Notes under the pieces: generated by a model
Database searches by the model: none
What the model was told of the DNA's origin: nothing
What the model saw: only the letters and a program-made list of their open reading frames with translations
Shown here: one piece after another, positions 1-12,720 of the stretch
Layout: the number at the start of each line of letters is the position of its first letter
How positions within the stretch are numbered: position 1 is the stretch's first letter
Source: Patagioenas fasciata
Taxonomy: Eukaryota > Chordata > Aves > Columbiformes > Columbidae
Length of the DNA stretch: 64,000 nt
Direction: 5' to 3'
NCBI RefSeq assembly: GCF_037038585.1
Contig: NC_092526.1
Coordinates: forward strand, 39,567,501-39,631,500
Position numbers and translations under genes: made by a program

Positions 1-1449
1 GGTTCTTTCAGGCCCATCACATTAATCTTAGCAGACCTTGTAGCCTCTTGAAACAGTTTTGTTCCCTTCTCAGGTTTAGAACTAGCAGAAGTGGATCTTC
101 AAAGGTGGAACCCACTGCTGAGAAGGGGGAGATAGGGGTATGTTTGCCATTAAAGAACTATTTTGACTCTTTCACGCTGTCTTGTAGCATTAGTAGACAC
201 ACAAAATTACTTGCTCACTCAGTCATCTCTAGTTCCCTCTGCCTTTTGCTTAGATCTTGGTGTCAACAGACTCAGGTTTAGTCAAATTCTGAAATAGAGA
301 AACACAATTTCCCAGCATGCTGCTTCAGTTCAGAGAAATAACTTGACGCAGATGGTAAAAGGGCCGGAACCTCATTTTCCATATCATAGCATCATGTTTA
401 GCAACGCAATACTCAAGAAATTTGAACAGATTTATATTACACCCTGTGTCCCTTTCCATTGGATAGCAGCATGGCAACCCCCTTGATGCTGAGTGGTTAT
501 TATTTGAAATTATACCAATGAGAAATAGTTTGAGAAATATAATGGGAAATGATTCTTCTAACAAAATAAATTAGGATGACTAAAAGTGCTTGAGAATTTA
601 GTCCATTTGAGCGACTTTGTGAGAAAAGGAGAAAAATACTGGAAATACCAAAAGTTTCTGCTTTTAGTTTTGAAGCAGCATTTTCCTTTGAGATAGATCT
701 TTGGAATAAACTAACCGAAGAGGGGCAAAGAGACAAAATGCAACAAAATCCTAGAGCAGTGCAGATGGAAGACTAGAAATCAATTATCTGAGCTTGATCT
801 GAAGAACTGGAGGCCCAAGATTTAAAATACCCACAGCTGTCCCAGATGTGCTGCTGGTATCGAGCAGCAGGAACACGTGGCTTGAAGGAGAAGGTGCCAG
901 GGGAAGCCTGGAGAGCCCATCTCAGACACAGGACGTTTCTGCTGCCAGGAGAAATGGACCTTTTTTCCTTCAGCAGATTGGCCCTTTCCTGAAGTGGTTT
1001 GAGACCTTTTTTCTCTGCCTTTGTGGCAAAGCACAGGACTGCAGGTCCAAGATGATTATAAAAAACCCCCTCCTCTAAATCAAGATGAGAACTGTTAGAA
1101 GATGACCGGGTAATTTTTCACCAGCTCTGGTTGCGCGACACAGCTCATTGGATGGTGGGGCGGTCGTTATTACTGCGGGCACTTATTTTCAGAGGAAACA
1201 CGGCCCAGACAAGCAGGATGAGTGCTGGAGATTTTGTCCTATTATATACCTGAAGCGCTAACACACAAATAATTCAGTAGTGGGATAACACCCATTCCTG
1301 CAGAGAGAATGTGGGCAAAGATCCCACGAGTTATGCCTAAAGAAGAGCTGATTAAGGATGCCAAGTTTTGTCCCTGTGTAAATTTACAGTTGGTGGCATT
1401 TCCACTGTAAGTGCCATTGTCAAGATTTTAGGATTGGATTGGGAAAAGG

Positions 1450-1463
1450 AAAAAAAAAAAAAA
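1450..1463. repeat. poly-A tract (14 bases)
   Basis: A simple A run in unique sequence, with an AG dinucleotide run shortly after at 1535-1550. Confidence 0.75.
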
Positions 1464-2370
1464 GCATTTGACTGAAACTTGCCATTCAACTTCTCATCAT
1501 CAGAGTAAAATACCATACTGTACCAAGAATGAAAAGAGAGAGAGAGAGAGAAAACAACAACATTTAGCAGGTTTTAAAATTATGCAGATATTTTTAATGG
1601 CTTTGGAGTATTCAGACACTCACTCATATGTCAGAAAACAGATTTGATTTATAGGAATGACATTTGGCAGAGCAATTAATCCATACTATGTTCTAATCAT
1701 GTTTGGTACAAGGAGAGGAAAAAAAAAGTCAAACTTAGGTTTAAAGCTGACTGTGCCAGGAATTATTTTCAAAGAAGGCTCAGAAGCGTTTTTAGTACGC
1801 TCAAGGACAAAATCTGGTCTTTAATTCCTTCCCCACTCTACCACCCAATACAAGAATGAAGATCACCCCATCTCCCAGTTGAAAATCAACAACTGAATCT
1901 TCTTGCCTCTACCAGATGTGAAATAGGAGCTGGGTCTCTTTGGTTCCGAAGCAGATAAATCCCCTTCCCACGTTATTCCTCAGCCTCAGTGAGACTCTCT
2001 AAAGGAAATCTCGGGACAGAAACTATGGATGGTTCATCCTGAATTCTGCAGAGAGGAAGAACAAGCCCGTGTTTCTCATCCAGTGTGACAGACGTGGCCA
2101 TTCAGAAAAGCTTCTCTGACAAATCCATTATAGAATCCAAGCACTAGATGGTGATTTCCACGTGCGGACTCTGCAGAAGCTGCGAGCAGCTCTCAGCACG
2201 TCTGACGCGGTGCTAGTGCCAGTGTGCTGGGAGAAATCTCTCTGAAAACCTATTTTGTCTCCAGTCTCTCAAAATTAAATCTGACAGCTGTTCCACAACA
2301 TTCCAATGTTAGATCTGTATGTGAGGTTGTACCGTGGCCTGCTCCTCCGATAGTGGTGGGGCATACACCA

Positions 2371-2393
2371 ATAAATAAATAAAAAAAAAAAAA
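2371..2393 (+). repeat. AATA repeats leading into a 13-base poly-A
   Basis: Overlapping AATAAATAAATAAA then A13 looks like a poly(A) signal plus tail, but I recognise no gene or SINE upstream and no target duplication. It may be only a simple A-rich repeat. Confidence 0.5.
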
Positions 2394-3275
2394 CCTAATG
2401 CTTAATTTGATTTTTCTGTTGTTGGGACTTTTGTAATAATAATTTTTAAAACCATACCTCCTCCCTCCGCTAACACCATTACCTCTCCTTCACACTCCAT
2501 CTCCAGAAACTCCTGCGTAACTTATTCACAGACGAAAACATACTCTTCTACACTCCTTCTAGGATTGCTTTTAAAATCCAAGGTTATTCTTTCAGAGAAA
2601 TAAATAATTATTCTAGCAGCCCAGTTTTAGCACCTGCTATGAAGATTGCAAAACCATTCACATTCTACCTATAACTCAATTTTCTCACGCTCGTAACTCA
2701 GAAAATATTCACCTCTGGGTTTAATAGCTTTCGTATTCTTTTCTGTCTGAAGATGTATCATTAAATGTTATTACTACTGGAGATATGTTTGGGCAATGTC
2801 TTTCAGGCATATTTGAATGAAAGGGAGAGGAGAAGAAAAATTCTGACCAGATGCACTATTTTTGGAAGATGAGTACAAAGAACCAGCTGGCATGAGCTGG
2901 CTTTTGCTGAAAATGATCCCTCTAGGAAGGACAAGTATAGAGGTAGAAGAGAAAAGTGCAGAGATGTTGAGGAGTGACTTTTGGGCCTGGTGTAGGAGCT
3001 GTGGACTCTTCCTCATGCAGCCAAACAGCCTTTGCAGGTTTGCGCAGCTCCATCACCTGGCTGTACCAGCCCTCAGCTCACAGAGTGCTTGGGGCAGTGG
3101 GGTCAGAGCTCCTTCAGGGAAAGGGGGATACCCCATTAAAAAAACCCAGTAAAATACAATACAGTAAAATATTAGTATTAGGACTCAGAGAAAAAAAAAC
3201 AATCAGAGGCAAAGCCATTGATTTTGTGACTTGTCATCCTTGCCACAAATACAGCCGCGCTCTGTGAAGGTTTTT

Positions 3276-3841
3276 TCACAGACTGTCAGGGGTTGGAAGG
3301 GACCTAGAAAGCTCATCCAGTGCAATCCCCCCGCCGGAGCAGGAACACCCAGCTGAGGTTCCACAGGAAGGTGTCCAGGCGGGTTTGAATGTCTGCAGAG
3401 AAGGAGACTCCACAACCTCCCTGGGCAGCCTGGGCCAGGCTCTGCCACCCTCACCCCAAACAAGTTTCTTCTCATATTTAAGTGGAACCTCCCATGTTCC
3501 AGTTTGAACCCATTACCCCTTGTCCTATCACTGGTTGTCACCAAGAAGAGCCTGACTCCATCCTCCTGACACTCCCCCTTTCCATATTGATCCCCATGAA
3601 TGAGTCCCCCCTCAGTCTCCTCTTCTCCAGCTCCAGAGCCCCAGCTCCCTCAGCCTTTCCTCACACGGGAGATGCTCCACTCCCTTCAGCATCTTGGTGG
3701 CTGCGCTGGACTCTCTCCAGCAGTTCCCTGTCCTTCTGGAACTGAGGGGCCACAACTGGACACAATATTCTAGGTATGGTCTCACCAGGGCAGAGGAAAG
3801 GGGCAAGAGAACCTCTCTGACCTACTGACCACCCCCCTTCT
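3276..3841 (-). mobile_element. CR1 LINE fragment, young subfamily
   Basis: This is the 5'-truncated 3' end of a CR1 retrotransposon, reversed. Minus-strand translation gives ORF2 C-terminal pieces ([38 protein letters not shown]), in more than one frame. It shares a diagnostic block at 3575-3607 with the copies at 45812, 53782 and 60021. It is not protein-coding. Its outer end is joined to a short CR1 tail in the opposite orientation. Confidence 0.93.
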
Positions 3842-3880
3842 CATCCAGGTCCCTTCCAATCCCCAACATTCTGTGATTCT
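3842..3880 (+). mobile_element. short CR1 3' tail in opposite orientation
   Basis: About 39 bases match the sense CR1 3' end (CCAGGTCCCTTCCA followed by ACATTCTGTGATTCT) and directly abut the reversed CR1 body. The outer ends therefore form an imperfect inverted repeat of about 33 bases with 3276-3310. It is either a separate, extremely 5'-truncated insertion or a product of aberrant priming. Confidence 0.75.
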
Positions 3881-4436
3881 TTCTGTTGGAAAAAACTCTG
3901 CCTGTCCAGACTCTTCTCTCCGAACATCAAGGGCAGTCCTATGCTCACTTTGGCCCTTTCGCAGCAGCTGGTCGTTATTTAAGCACTGCATGGTGCTACG
4001 AGCTGCTCCACTTGGGCTACGTGAAGCCAGCTGGAGGACGGGTTACCCAGGGCAGGAATTCACAGGTGACTTTCAGTGCAAACAGTCTGACACAAAATAA
4101 CCCCACAAAACACAATTATGGAATAAAAACCAAATCTGGCATCTCAAGTCCCTTGCCTTTTCCAGAGGAGCATCTCAGGCTGTTACACTCCCACACAAGT
4201 TACTCAGATAAAACTGGAACAGATCAAGATCCCAAAACAAGCAATATTTCATGTGCAAGTATGCGGTCTGATCCAGTGCTCAGGTGAGTCAAGAGAAAGA
4301 TGCCTATTTGTTTCCCTAGGCCACAGTAAGCATGCTTTTGCCAGAACACAGGGTGTGATTTACACATTTTCCCATATAACGTGGTATTCTGCTACAAAAA
4401 CTTTCCATTACCCCTGCCTGAAGCTTTATCTCCTAG

Positions 4437-4441
4437 ATTTA
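4437..4441. repeat. target site duplication (left) of solo LTR
   Basis: ATTTA abuts the LTR terminus at 4442 and is matched exactly by 5094-5098. Confidence 0.85.
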
Positions 4442-5093
4442 TGTCGAGGGTTAAGATTGCGGGGTGACAATCAAACCCCAGCAGATGTATTGTTCACCTC
4501 CTCTCCTCCCACTTCCCCCTTTTTGCCCCTCCCTCTCCCCCCTTCCCACTCAGAACAGGCGATCGGGAGGGAAAGAAGGACAGAGAGAAGAGAGTTGGAA
4601 AAGTTAAAGATGTTTTACTAATGCTACTAATAAGAATAGAGAAAATAATACAAAATATACAAAACCAATCTTGAAAGTCCCAGCAACTGCAGAGCCGGCA
4701 CCCAAAGTCCTGGATTAGACTCTGCAGCCAACCGGAGCTGGATTCAGTCTGTCACTGCCCTCAGTTCACAGGGACGACCAGTAAGGTCCTCTCCTAATGT
4801 TGGCCATAAGCAGAAGGGAAGGAAAAGGGGCGAGATCCTCGTGATCTCCCACTTTTATATGAAGTATTCACGTGAATGGAATGTTATACACCATTGGTCA
4901 GTCTCTCGGTCATCAGTTTCTCGTTGCCCCTCTCGTGAGATGTCCATCCGTGCTTATCAATAAGTTTGCATTCCATTGCTAGGTTTAACCAAAACATGTG
5001 TTGGGTTCTCCAGGAAAATGCAGCTAACATGAAGGCTTTAGCTGACAGGCAAATTCACTAAAAGAGAAACTTGTTTTTAACAAAACCAGGACA
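4442..5093 (-). mobile_element. solo LTR of an avian endogenous retrovirus
   Basis: This is a 652-bp unit with imperfect terminal inverted repeats. On the minus strand it begins TGTCCTGG and ends CCTCGACA. It is flanked by a perfect 5-bp duplication ATTTA (4437-4441 and 5094-5098). In minus orientation a TATAAAA box lies at 4853-4859 and an AGTAAA-type poly(A) signal variant at 4614-4619, with a T/C-rich 3' part. No gag, pol or env sequence adjoins it, so this is a solo LTR left by LTR-LTR recombination. A 5-bp duplication is usual for ERVL-like elements. The class is inferred. The intact duplication suggests moderate age. Confidence 0.85.
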
Positions 5094-5098
5094 ATTTA
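5094..5098. repeat. target site duplication (right) of solo LTR
   Basis: ATTTA follows the LTR terminus at 5093 and is identical to 4437-4441. Confidence 0.85.
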
Positions 5099-8000
5099 CT
5101 ACTAATCAGTGCCTTTTCCCTCCACTGACAGAGACAGACACTGTCAGAGGAGTCATCATTTCTCACACAAGTACACAAAACAGCTAAGTGTTTCAGGTTT
5201 GATGTTACAACTGCTCACTGTCACCTTGGTATCTGCTGCTGCCAGTTATTCCCCCCACAAGCTCTTTGTCGAAGCGCTTACGTTTAAGCTGGAAGGCTTT
5301 CAAGTTCTCTTTGCGAGTTGCAATCCGCATCACACACAGGCATGCACACACTGCTTTAAATATCATAAACAAATGATAGCACGAGGCTTTTCAAAGCCTC
5401 TTAAAGAGCTCTTCTCTTTCACACGATAATGTATATGGGCTTTTCTAAGGATGCTTTAAGCACTGGTTTTGGTTGTGGGCTTTTTGTTTTAATAATAGGA
5501 AATAGGTGTTTCCTCAGTGCCTGAATTTTGAAATCTGGAGTGTGGGTTCTTCAGTAGATGTGGCAGCATGTGGGTATTCTCTCCTGTTTTTAGAACTCAA
5601 GTTGCTATAACAACCCACGGCATCTGTTCAACCACTACCTAAGTACCCTTGTGTTTTTTTTTTCTTTTTCCTCTTTCTTTCAGTTCTCCCATTCTTCTGA
5701 AGTCAAGTGCTTTGCTTTGATTTTTATTTAAGGAGCTAGCTTATGCTCCAATGTCTATACACAGAATGAGCTGAAAGAAGATAAAATCTGTGCTGAAAAG
5801 ATCACAACTTTTGGAGAGTCTCTGGCCGAGTGGAACGAGTTCAGGGCTGGGCCTTGTTCCTGCTGAAGAGAAGATTCACCGGTTCCTGCTGCAAGCCTGA
5901 AATTCACGGTTTGTGAAAGTGGGGGGTTCTCTGCTGAATGACAGATAAGTGATGAACACTACCAGGGAGCCACTGATGGAACAGGAGTCAACAGATGGAC
6001 AACCTGTATCACTGCGTCTGTATACTTATCATGGTTCCTCCTTTTCAACCACATTCTTCTCTTCTGGAGATTTTTACTGATTTATTTTTTTTTTTTCCAG
6101 ATTTGGTGGGTGCAAGACTAAAAGAGACAGAATTTTTTCATTCTTACCAGAGCAGCAGGGCCACTGGGATTTGGATATCACACCTTCCTCTGTGGGTTAG
6201 CTGCCAGGTTTCATACTTCATCATACAGAAGTGCCCGTGAAAGAGGGAAAAAGAGGAGCTCATCACAGCTGCAGAGCAACAGGGAAAGTAGAGCCCAACC
6301 ACCAAGTCCTATGGACAGAAGAGAATGGAAACACAGCTGCAGTTCGCAGGCAGTAGACAGGACAGCAGCTTCAAATGGAATATTTCTGGTTTAGGATGAA
6401 ACATTTTATCTGTGCATTTAAAAAAATACTTAAAATTTCCTACAGTCTAAATCACTTTCATTAAAACGTCAATTTTCCACAATAACAAAGATGCTCTTCA
6501 CAAAAGTATTTGCATTCTCTCATCAGCCCAGCTCCAAAGTGCTGCTGCTGTCAATCAGCAGAGAGCAGCTCTGGGCATACTCTGGTCTGTCCAGCTCATC
6601 AGAAACTGAGAAAGGAGATGATGATTTTTCTTAGGGGCCTCAGTCCAAGCACGTTGAGCAGCTCAGAAGTGATAGAGCAATGTTCACAATCTGCAGAGCT
6701 ACCGACTCTCCCATATGTAATTCTGCACACAACCAACTTATAAATGAACTGGTATTAACCGCCCTGTCCTGACCCAGACATACCTCTGGATCCACGGCTC
6801 CAAGCCCAGGCTCTGCTGAGGGATGCAATGAAGAGACAAGGCTCGCTGTGGGTAGGATCTGCAGGCTTTTGACTGCCATGTCGCTGCAGGAAGGTGGAAG
6901 CCAAGCTCCTTGTTGTCTAATGAAGCTGCCCCTGCCTGCAAGGAAGCTCTGCAGCAAAAGGTGGCGGGCTGCAGCTGTGCTAGAATGATGCAGCATGTCA
7001 CACAGCCTTGGTCACTCCTTGTCCTTTGTGCCCCAGATATTGAAGGCAAGAGTTCAGAGGGACTAGGAGGCTCAGCTGTGTGCTTGCTGGGCCACACAGG
7101 TGGGAGGACAGGGGCTCCTGGATCACAAGGAGGGGAAGAGGAGATGCTCAGAGCCATGCTGGGGACTGGGAGCATGGAAAGCCTCCAGAGAGGTCTGTCC
7201 TCCCACGGGCTCTCTCCTGTGCCACCACTAGACCTAATCTTAATCTTTGCTTGCACTCAGGTACAGAGCATTATCTGTTCCTACAAAGAAGAGCCAAACA
7301 CAGGCAAGGTGTCCTTCACCTCATGTAAGGACTTCCAGGGCTAACCACAAGTAATCCAGCACCATGAAAGCTCTCAAGAGGGGCAAACAACCTGGTTTCT
7401 CATTTGTCTCAGGAAGCATGAGATAATTTTCTCTGAAATCACACCTTTCTCCTTCAAAGCTTCTGTGTATATTTGGTAACTTTTACATATGTCATTTCTG
7501 TACAACAGCCACAGCTCCCACCTGGAGTTTTGCAACATTGTCCACATGTTACCTTTCTTGCAGGATATAAATGTGTTACTGATACTATTTTTGCACTACA
7601 GAGAGAAAACTAGAGGAAAAGAAAGCAGAAGGAATGAAGTTGCATGCCAGCTGCTAAACTGAGGCTCACCTTGTGCTGCAAAAAAGAGAACGCAGGAGAG
7701 CCACCTTTCCCCTTTACCCTGCAAATGCGCAGAGACAGGGTCCCTCTCTCTGGGCACAGATTAAAATCCCCCCAAATATTTTGAGTGTTTGTTACTTTTG
7801 TACCGTTTTGAGCGCTTTACAGGATGGTTCAATGGCATTAAAACCTGGAATCTTCCACGTGTGTAATCAGCATTGACAGTTTGTTAAGTAATTCTTCTGC
7901 AACCCAGCAAGGTGAACAGAAGAGGTTGCCTGTGTTCCTTGGGCAGGTTGGGACCAAAAACAGACCAAGAGATGTTTAAAAGTATTTTCATTAGGCAGCA

Positions 8001-8620
8001 TTTCCAGCTGTACCACTAACACTGTTCAAAATGGAAAGCAATTCTCTTCCTGGCATCATTTCAGAAGATTTAAAATGCATCATTCTAATTACTGCCTGAC
8101 AAATAATCCTGGAATGCTAGCTGGGAAGTTTGCAGCACAGGCAACAGATATATTATCATCAGACTGGTATATTGAACTTTTGATGATGTCTAATATTTCT
8201 AGGTTGGAAAGGAGTGTGAGCACCCTTTGTCACTGGCAGGGTACAGCCCCCAGCACACCAACTGAAGGTTCAAACAGTGTAACACAGCTATAAGCCCAAG
8301 GTCATTTTGTGGTAAAATAGTCTAGAAGAGTTGCCAAATCTGTCTTTGGACTACTCTTGATCACTTTGTACAGTAATTTCATTTGGTATTTCCAGAAATT
8401 CATAGAATTCTTCCACATTAAATTAACTCTTTGCAGTTCCGTTTTTGTTACAGAGCGACTGCTCTCAGGAAGACGGGTGTTTCCTTTCTCCAGCCCACAC
8501 ATAGATCTGTATCTGTTCTAGCAGCAGAGTTCAACTCAAACTTCTTTAGAGGTCTGAATCATTTATTCTTTTCCCCCTCCCCAGCTCCCTGACAGCGACT
8601 GGGATATCCAGGTTTCAAAT
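5099..8620. other. intergenic unique sequence
   Basis: Between the solo LTR and the next CR1. The overlapping opposite-strand ORFs near 6738-7344 (172 and 144 codons) show no motif and look like chance. Nothing else is seen. Confidence 0.6.
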
Positions 8621-8770
8621 TATAGAAGAGAACGTCCTGAGTTGGAAGGGACCCACAAGGATCATCAAGTCCAACTCCTGTCCCTGCACAGGACAACCCC
8701 ATAGGTCACACCATGTGTCTGAGGACATTGTCCAGTCTCTTCTTGAACACTGTCAGGCTTGGGCCCATGG
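8621..8770 (-). mobile_element. CR1 3' end fragment (CCTGAGTTGGAAGGGACCC subfamily)
   Basis: The plus strand shows the reversed 3' end of a different CR1 subfamily, with the hallmarks TCCTGAGTTGGAAGGGACC and CACACCATGTGTCTGAGGAC, ending in a TTGAACACTGTCAGGCTTGG segment. There is no coding content. Confidence 0.85.
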
Positions 8771-8808
8771 CACAGAATCACACAATCATAGAATGTCCTG
8801 AGTTGGAA
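8771..8808 (-). mobile_element. second CR1 3' tail, tandem to the previous
   Basis: CACAGAATCACACAATCATA followed by GAATGTCCTGAGTTGGAA repeats the 3' terminus of the same CR1 subfamily, directly adjoining the 8621-8770 copy in the same orientation. It is very short. It is probably an older, truncated insertion into which, or beside which, the other copy inserted. Confidence 0.75.
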
Positions 8809-11800
8809 TTAGCAGCAGGAACTTTGTCCACAGCTCCAGAGCAGCCCAGGGGCTGCAGAGACTCCTCAGGGCTGTGGCTGCTGGTTGGGGATGCTCTGTC
8901 CCAATGCTCCCCAGCACTGCCTGTCCCTTGGCTGAGGTGCACTCCGACATGCAGAGCTGATTTAAAGCCAAAGCCTAAGTGAGTCCAAGTGAACAAGTGT
9001 GATTCACGTGTCGAGAGATCAAAAGAAGTTCCAAGTGGGAAGAGCAGCCATGAAGAGAGGTTAGAAAGAGTGAAGTTCCCGGCGCCCCTGCAATGCCTCA
9101 ACTGAACATGTTGCTAGCAGTAACCTCTGGCAGTAAGTGCTTATCACCCAGGCTAGCAATGTGGACTGATTTCATGGTATTCGATTAATTTAAGCCCCCC
9201 TCACTCTTTTTTTTTTTTTCTTCTAAGAAATAGCTATTTGACATAAACATCTTTGTTTGACATATCACTAGGAGATCTGCTGCTAATTATAAAGCTGAAC
9301 CCAGATGCTGGTGGAGGAAATTAATCTATGTCCTGCGTAGTTTCTTGGGCTTGTTTTAATAGGTTTGCCAAATATTTAGTGAAACCCTCATATGCCTTTT
9401 ATTATCTGGAGATAGATATTAAAGGGCCAAATACTGCTCTTATTCTCAGTGGTGTAAACCTAGACAGCTCCATGGAGGGAAATAAATATAGTTACATTAC
9501 TATGGATTTACATGATGTTAGTCCAGATTTACAGCACTGTAAATCCTCAACAGTGGAACTAAGACGCTAAACCCAAACACTCCATCGTCTAAACCCGGGC
9601 TCTTCTCTTACCTGAAAAGCAGTTTCAGTCCTGAGTAAAACGTCAATATTCAACATGTACTTTGCTACAGTGGTATACAGAAATCACTTTTAGTTTGCAG
9701 GTTGAACAGGAAGCACCAGGGGATTAAGTGGCATCGAGGTAACTCTGTTGAGAAAAAGCAAAAACGTTTCATTACACAGCAGTTCAATCTATGAGCTGCT
9801 CATTCTCCTGCTTGGCCCATCAGAGTTTCCCAGAGCACCTGTCAGCCATCACAGTCCCCAGAGGCACCAAGGGATGCTCACGCTCCCCCAGAGGAACAGA
9901 ATGCTGTTCCCCTAGGAAAAATGGGCCAAACAAAAAAGAAAATGCATGTTTCAGCTGCATTGCTAATCTCCCCTTTCCCCACCCATTTTTACAACATATT
10001 TTCCTGTTGCAAAACTGGGAGGTGGGGGAACCATCAAAATAACTGGTAGCTCCCACACAGAAAAACAAATGGAAGCTTTCGGCTCTAAGCTTTAAACTAA
10101 CTAAAAAACCAACCAAACAAAAAAACCCCAACAACCTTTAAACTAGATCTCCCCAAAGCCAGCATTCCCTAAAAACAAGCAAATCTATGTTGTGAAAAGG
10201 GTATTTTCCATGAGAAACAAAACTGACAGAGTATTTCCCACCCTGCTCACACACAAAACGAAGTAAGCCAGAAGAGCATCCCTGTCTGCCAGCCGACATT
10301 TAAGGTGGTAGTATCATTTAAGCAATACAGACCTAAAGACAGGAAATTTCCTAGGGAAAAAAGTAAAAGCTCTGCTGAGATGATAAGCTCTGGTACAATG
10401 AATGGCTATGAACCCCAGCTGGTCATCGTTCGCAGGAAATGCCACAGCCCTCAACTGATGATTTCAGAGAGAAAACAGATTTTAGAAAGTAATAATATAC
10501 ATTTTTAATGTAAATAGATGACATGGTTTCATTGATGGCATTTGCAGTGTGTCGTTAGTTGTAGTTACCGTGTTGGGAAGGCACCTTTCAGGGAAGCACC
10601 AGGTGCTGTGAGTGTGACTCGGGTTGCTGCTGGCAGAGGGAAGGGAGCTTTGCAGCAAGAGCCGTCAGTAAGACGCAATTTCCCGTTGTGTGGAACAGGC
10701 TGCAGAGCGCAGCTCACAAGTTAAGAGATCCTCAGGGATCCATGCAGATCAAAGGAATGTACGGGAGCCTGAGGCTCGCTGTACAAACTGAGCAAAGTCC
10801 AGTTCTCAGCCTGACAGTAATTGAGAGGGACAGATTTTAGGCTAAACAAGTTCCTGCTTTGTGCAGCACTTGGAAGGCCTCCCCGGCTGGTCCCTGCCCA
10901 TGGACAGTAAGCACCAGCAGCAGCAGAGCAAGTTCTCTGGTGAGGGAATCCTCTTGTATTGCAGATTTGAAGACACTGCCACCAAATACATCACTTCAGA
11001 ACATTTATTGTCTCTCTTCCATCCTTTTGCTCTGATATTCTCTGTGGAGCTGTTTGCCACCTCAGTTTGCTCTGCATTTTCCCCAGACCATGCAGTTTAA
11101 TTTTCAAGTGTCTTTTCCAAACCAGAAGGGGCAGAAGTAATTTGCTACATTAGCGGGCAGGTTAAGTATCTTTCCATGCAGCAGCAATTCTTCTCCTTTT
11201 TGACAGACATGTCTGCAGCAGAGGGTATGTTCACCTTTGATGTGGCTTTGGAAAGCTCCAGTGCTTTGTGTACTTTTTGGGGCTAAAGCAACAAAACATA
11301 ATTTGCCTTTCTGCAATGTGGTTCCAACTCAAGCTAGAATTTGGCAAAGCAAAACAACGCTAATAAAACAAGTGTGAAGGAAATCCGAACACTCCTGATT
11401 TGCGTGGCAGTATCTTTTGCACTCCTTTGGACACTAGAGTGAAAATGGGAGCTCAGATTTGCATTGTTCTGCTAAAAGCCCAGCTCCACATCACTGGTGC
11501 CACAAGCCAGAGTTCAACCTCGCTGTGCAGAGGAAAGCTTCCAACCAACACCTTGCGCTGCAGCTGCTCACCAAATAAACCGTTCTGCCTTCACAGGGAT
11601 GTGGGGGACAGAGGTTTCCCCCAGGACACCTCTGAGGACAGCGGCAAGAGCACAGAAGCCCCAGGCTATTCTAGTGCACATTCATGAATGGAGTCAGGGT
11701 GCAGAGGATGCAGCTTACAAACCAGCCCAGCTACCAGTCTGAAGGAAGAGAGCCAGAGACAGCACCACCTCTCCCTTCTGAACTGCAACAGGGTTTCCAG

Positions 11801-12239
11801 AATCACAGAAATCACAGCAGAAATGTGGTTGCCATACATTTAAGAAACCCATTTCAGGTGGGCAACCTGCTCTGACAGATTTTGCATGAACATGCCAAAC
11901 CGTACTTGCTAACACTTCACATCCAGAAGCAGGTGCACGCATACATGAGCAAGCAGCAAACCAGGACTCCGAGCCCCGATCCAGTTGGAGCTCGATCCAA
12001 GGAAGCATGGGACACTGCCAGGGCTCCAACACGAGGCTTGGCTCTGGAAAGGATGGGAACCACTAGACGACACACTTCTTTGGCACAGGTGGAGCCCAAC
12101 CCCAGAGATCTGGAAGACAACCAAGGACAGACAAGCCACTACAGCCGGCATTCGACACAGCTTCATGCAAGCGTCCTCCTGTAACCTTCTAGCTTTAAAA
12201 GCATTTGCACAGTGAAACAGCAGCAACAAACTGCAATAT
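8809..12239. other. intergenic unique sequence
   Basis: This holds one ancient repeat remnant (9423-9547). Overlapping short ORFs at 11700-12230 on both strands have no recognisable domain. Confidence 0.55.
9423..9547. repeat. remnant of an ancient amniote interspersed repeat
   Basis: GGGCCAAATACTGCTCTTAT, CAGTGGTGTAAACCTAGACA and GTCCAGATTTACAGC resemble, from memory, a widespread sauropsid repeat with the pattern GGGCCAGATTCTGCTCTCA and ACTGGTGTAAATCTGGAGTA. The match is diverged and the family name is not recalled. No search could be run. Confidence 0.4.
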
Positions 12240-12720
12240 GAAGAGTAATTCCTTCAGAAATCAGTGTGATATACGGCCCTGTAGGATAATTCTTCATACA
12301 GGCAAATGTTGTCCAGTTATTCTTGTGGTATTCTGTTGATTGACACTCAGTCTACAATGAATGCTATCAGTGTAGTAAGGTAATAGAACTGAAATGTTAA
12401 CTAAGATTATTGATAGTGCCCTGTATCTAGTCCATTATAATCTCTGCCTAGAGATTGTGGAGTTCATAATAGCTAGCAATAAAATATTTTTGTCCATACG
12501 GGAAGATAACCACTGCACGTATACTTTGCTTAAAAGTACTCAATGACATAATATTTCTAAATATAAATGCTCACTCCAATTAATATGGCATTATTGTTTC
12601 ATAGGGATCTCCTGGCACTGTCCTTTTAGTTACAAATTCTGGTTTTTTCAAGGACAACCTAATACAGAGTCATTTAAATTGCTGGCATCTATATCTCTAA
12701 TAAACTGTAACCCGATAATC
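12240..12720. promoter_or_regulatory. candidate conserved non-coding element
   Basis: This is AT-rich, non-repetitive sequence with many homeodomain- and POU-like cores (TAAT, ATTA, AATTAATATGGCATTATTG near 12578) and no ORF. Such composition is common in developmental enhancers, and the region lies in the gene desert downstream of SATB2. This is inference from composition and context only. Confidence 0.25.

Larger units (their letters stand above)
1..3275. other. intergenic unique sequence
   Basis: No gene, RNA or transposon is recognised apart from the short A-rich and AG-rich tracts listed. All ORFs are under 100 codons without domains. Confidence 0.6.

Noticed and set aside
2160-2393. 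Possible processed pseudogene ending in AATAAA plus poly-A
   Set aside because: No recognisable coding content upstream and no target duplication. Kept only as an A-rich repeat.
6738-7344. Overlapping ORFs of 172 and 144 codons on opposite strands
   Set aside because: No recognisable domain, no repeat relation and no splice pattern. Opposite-strand openness suggests composition effects.
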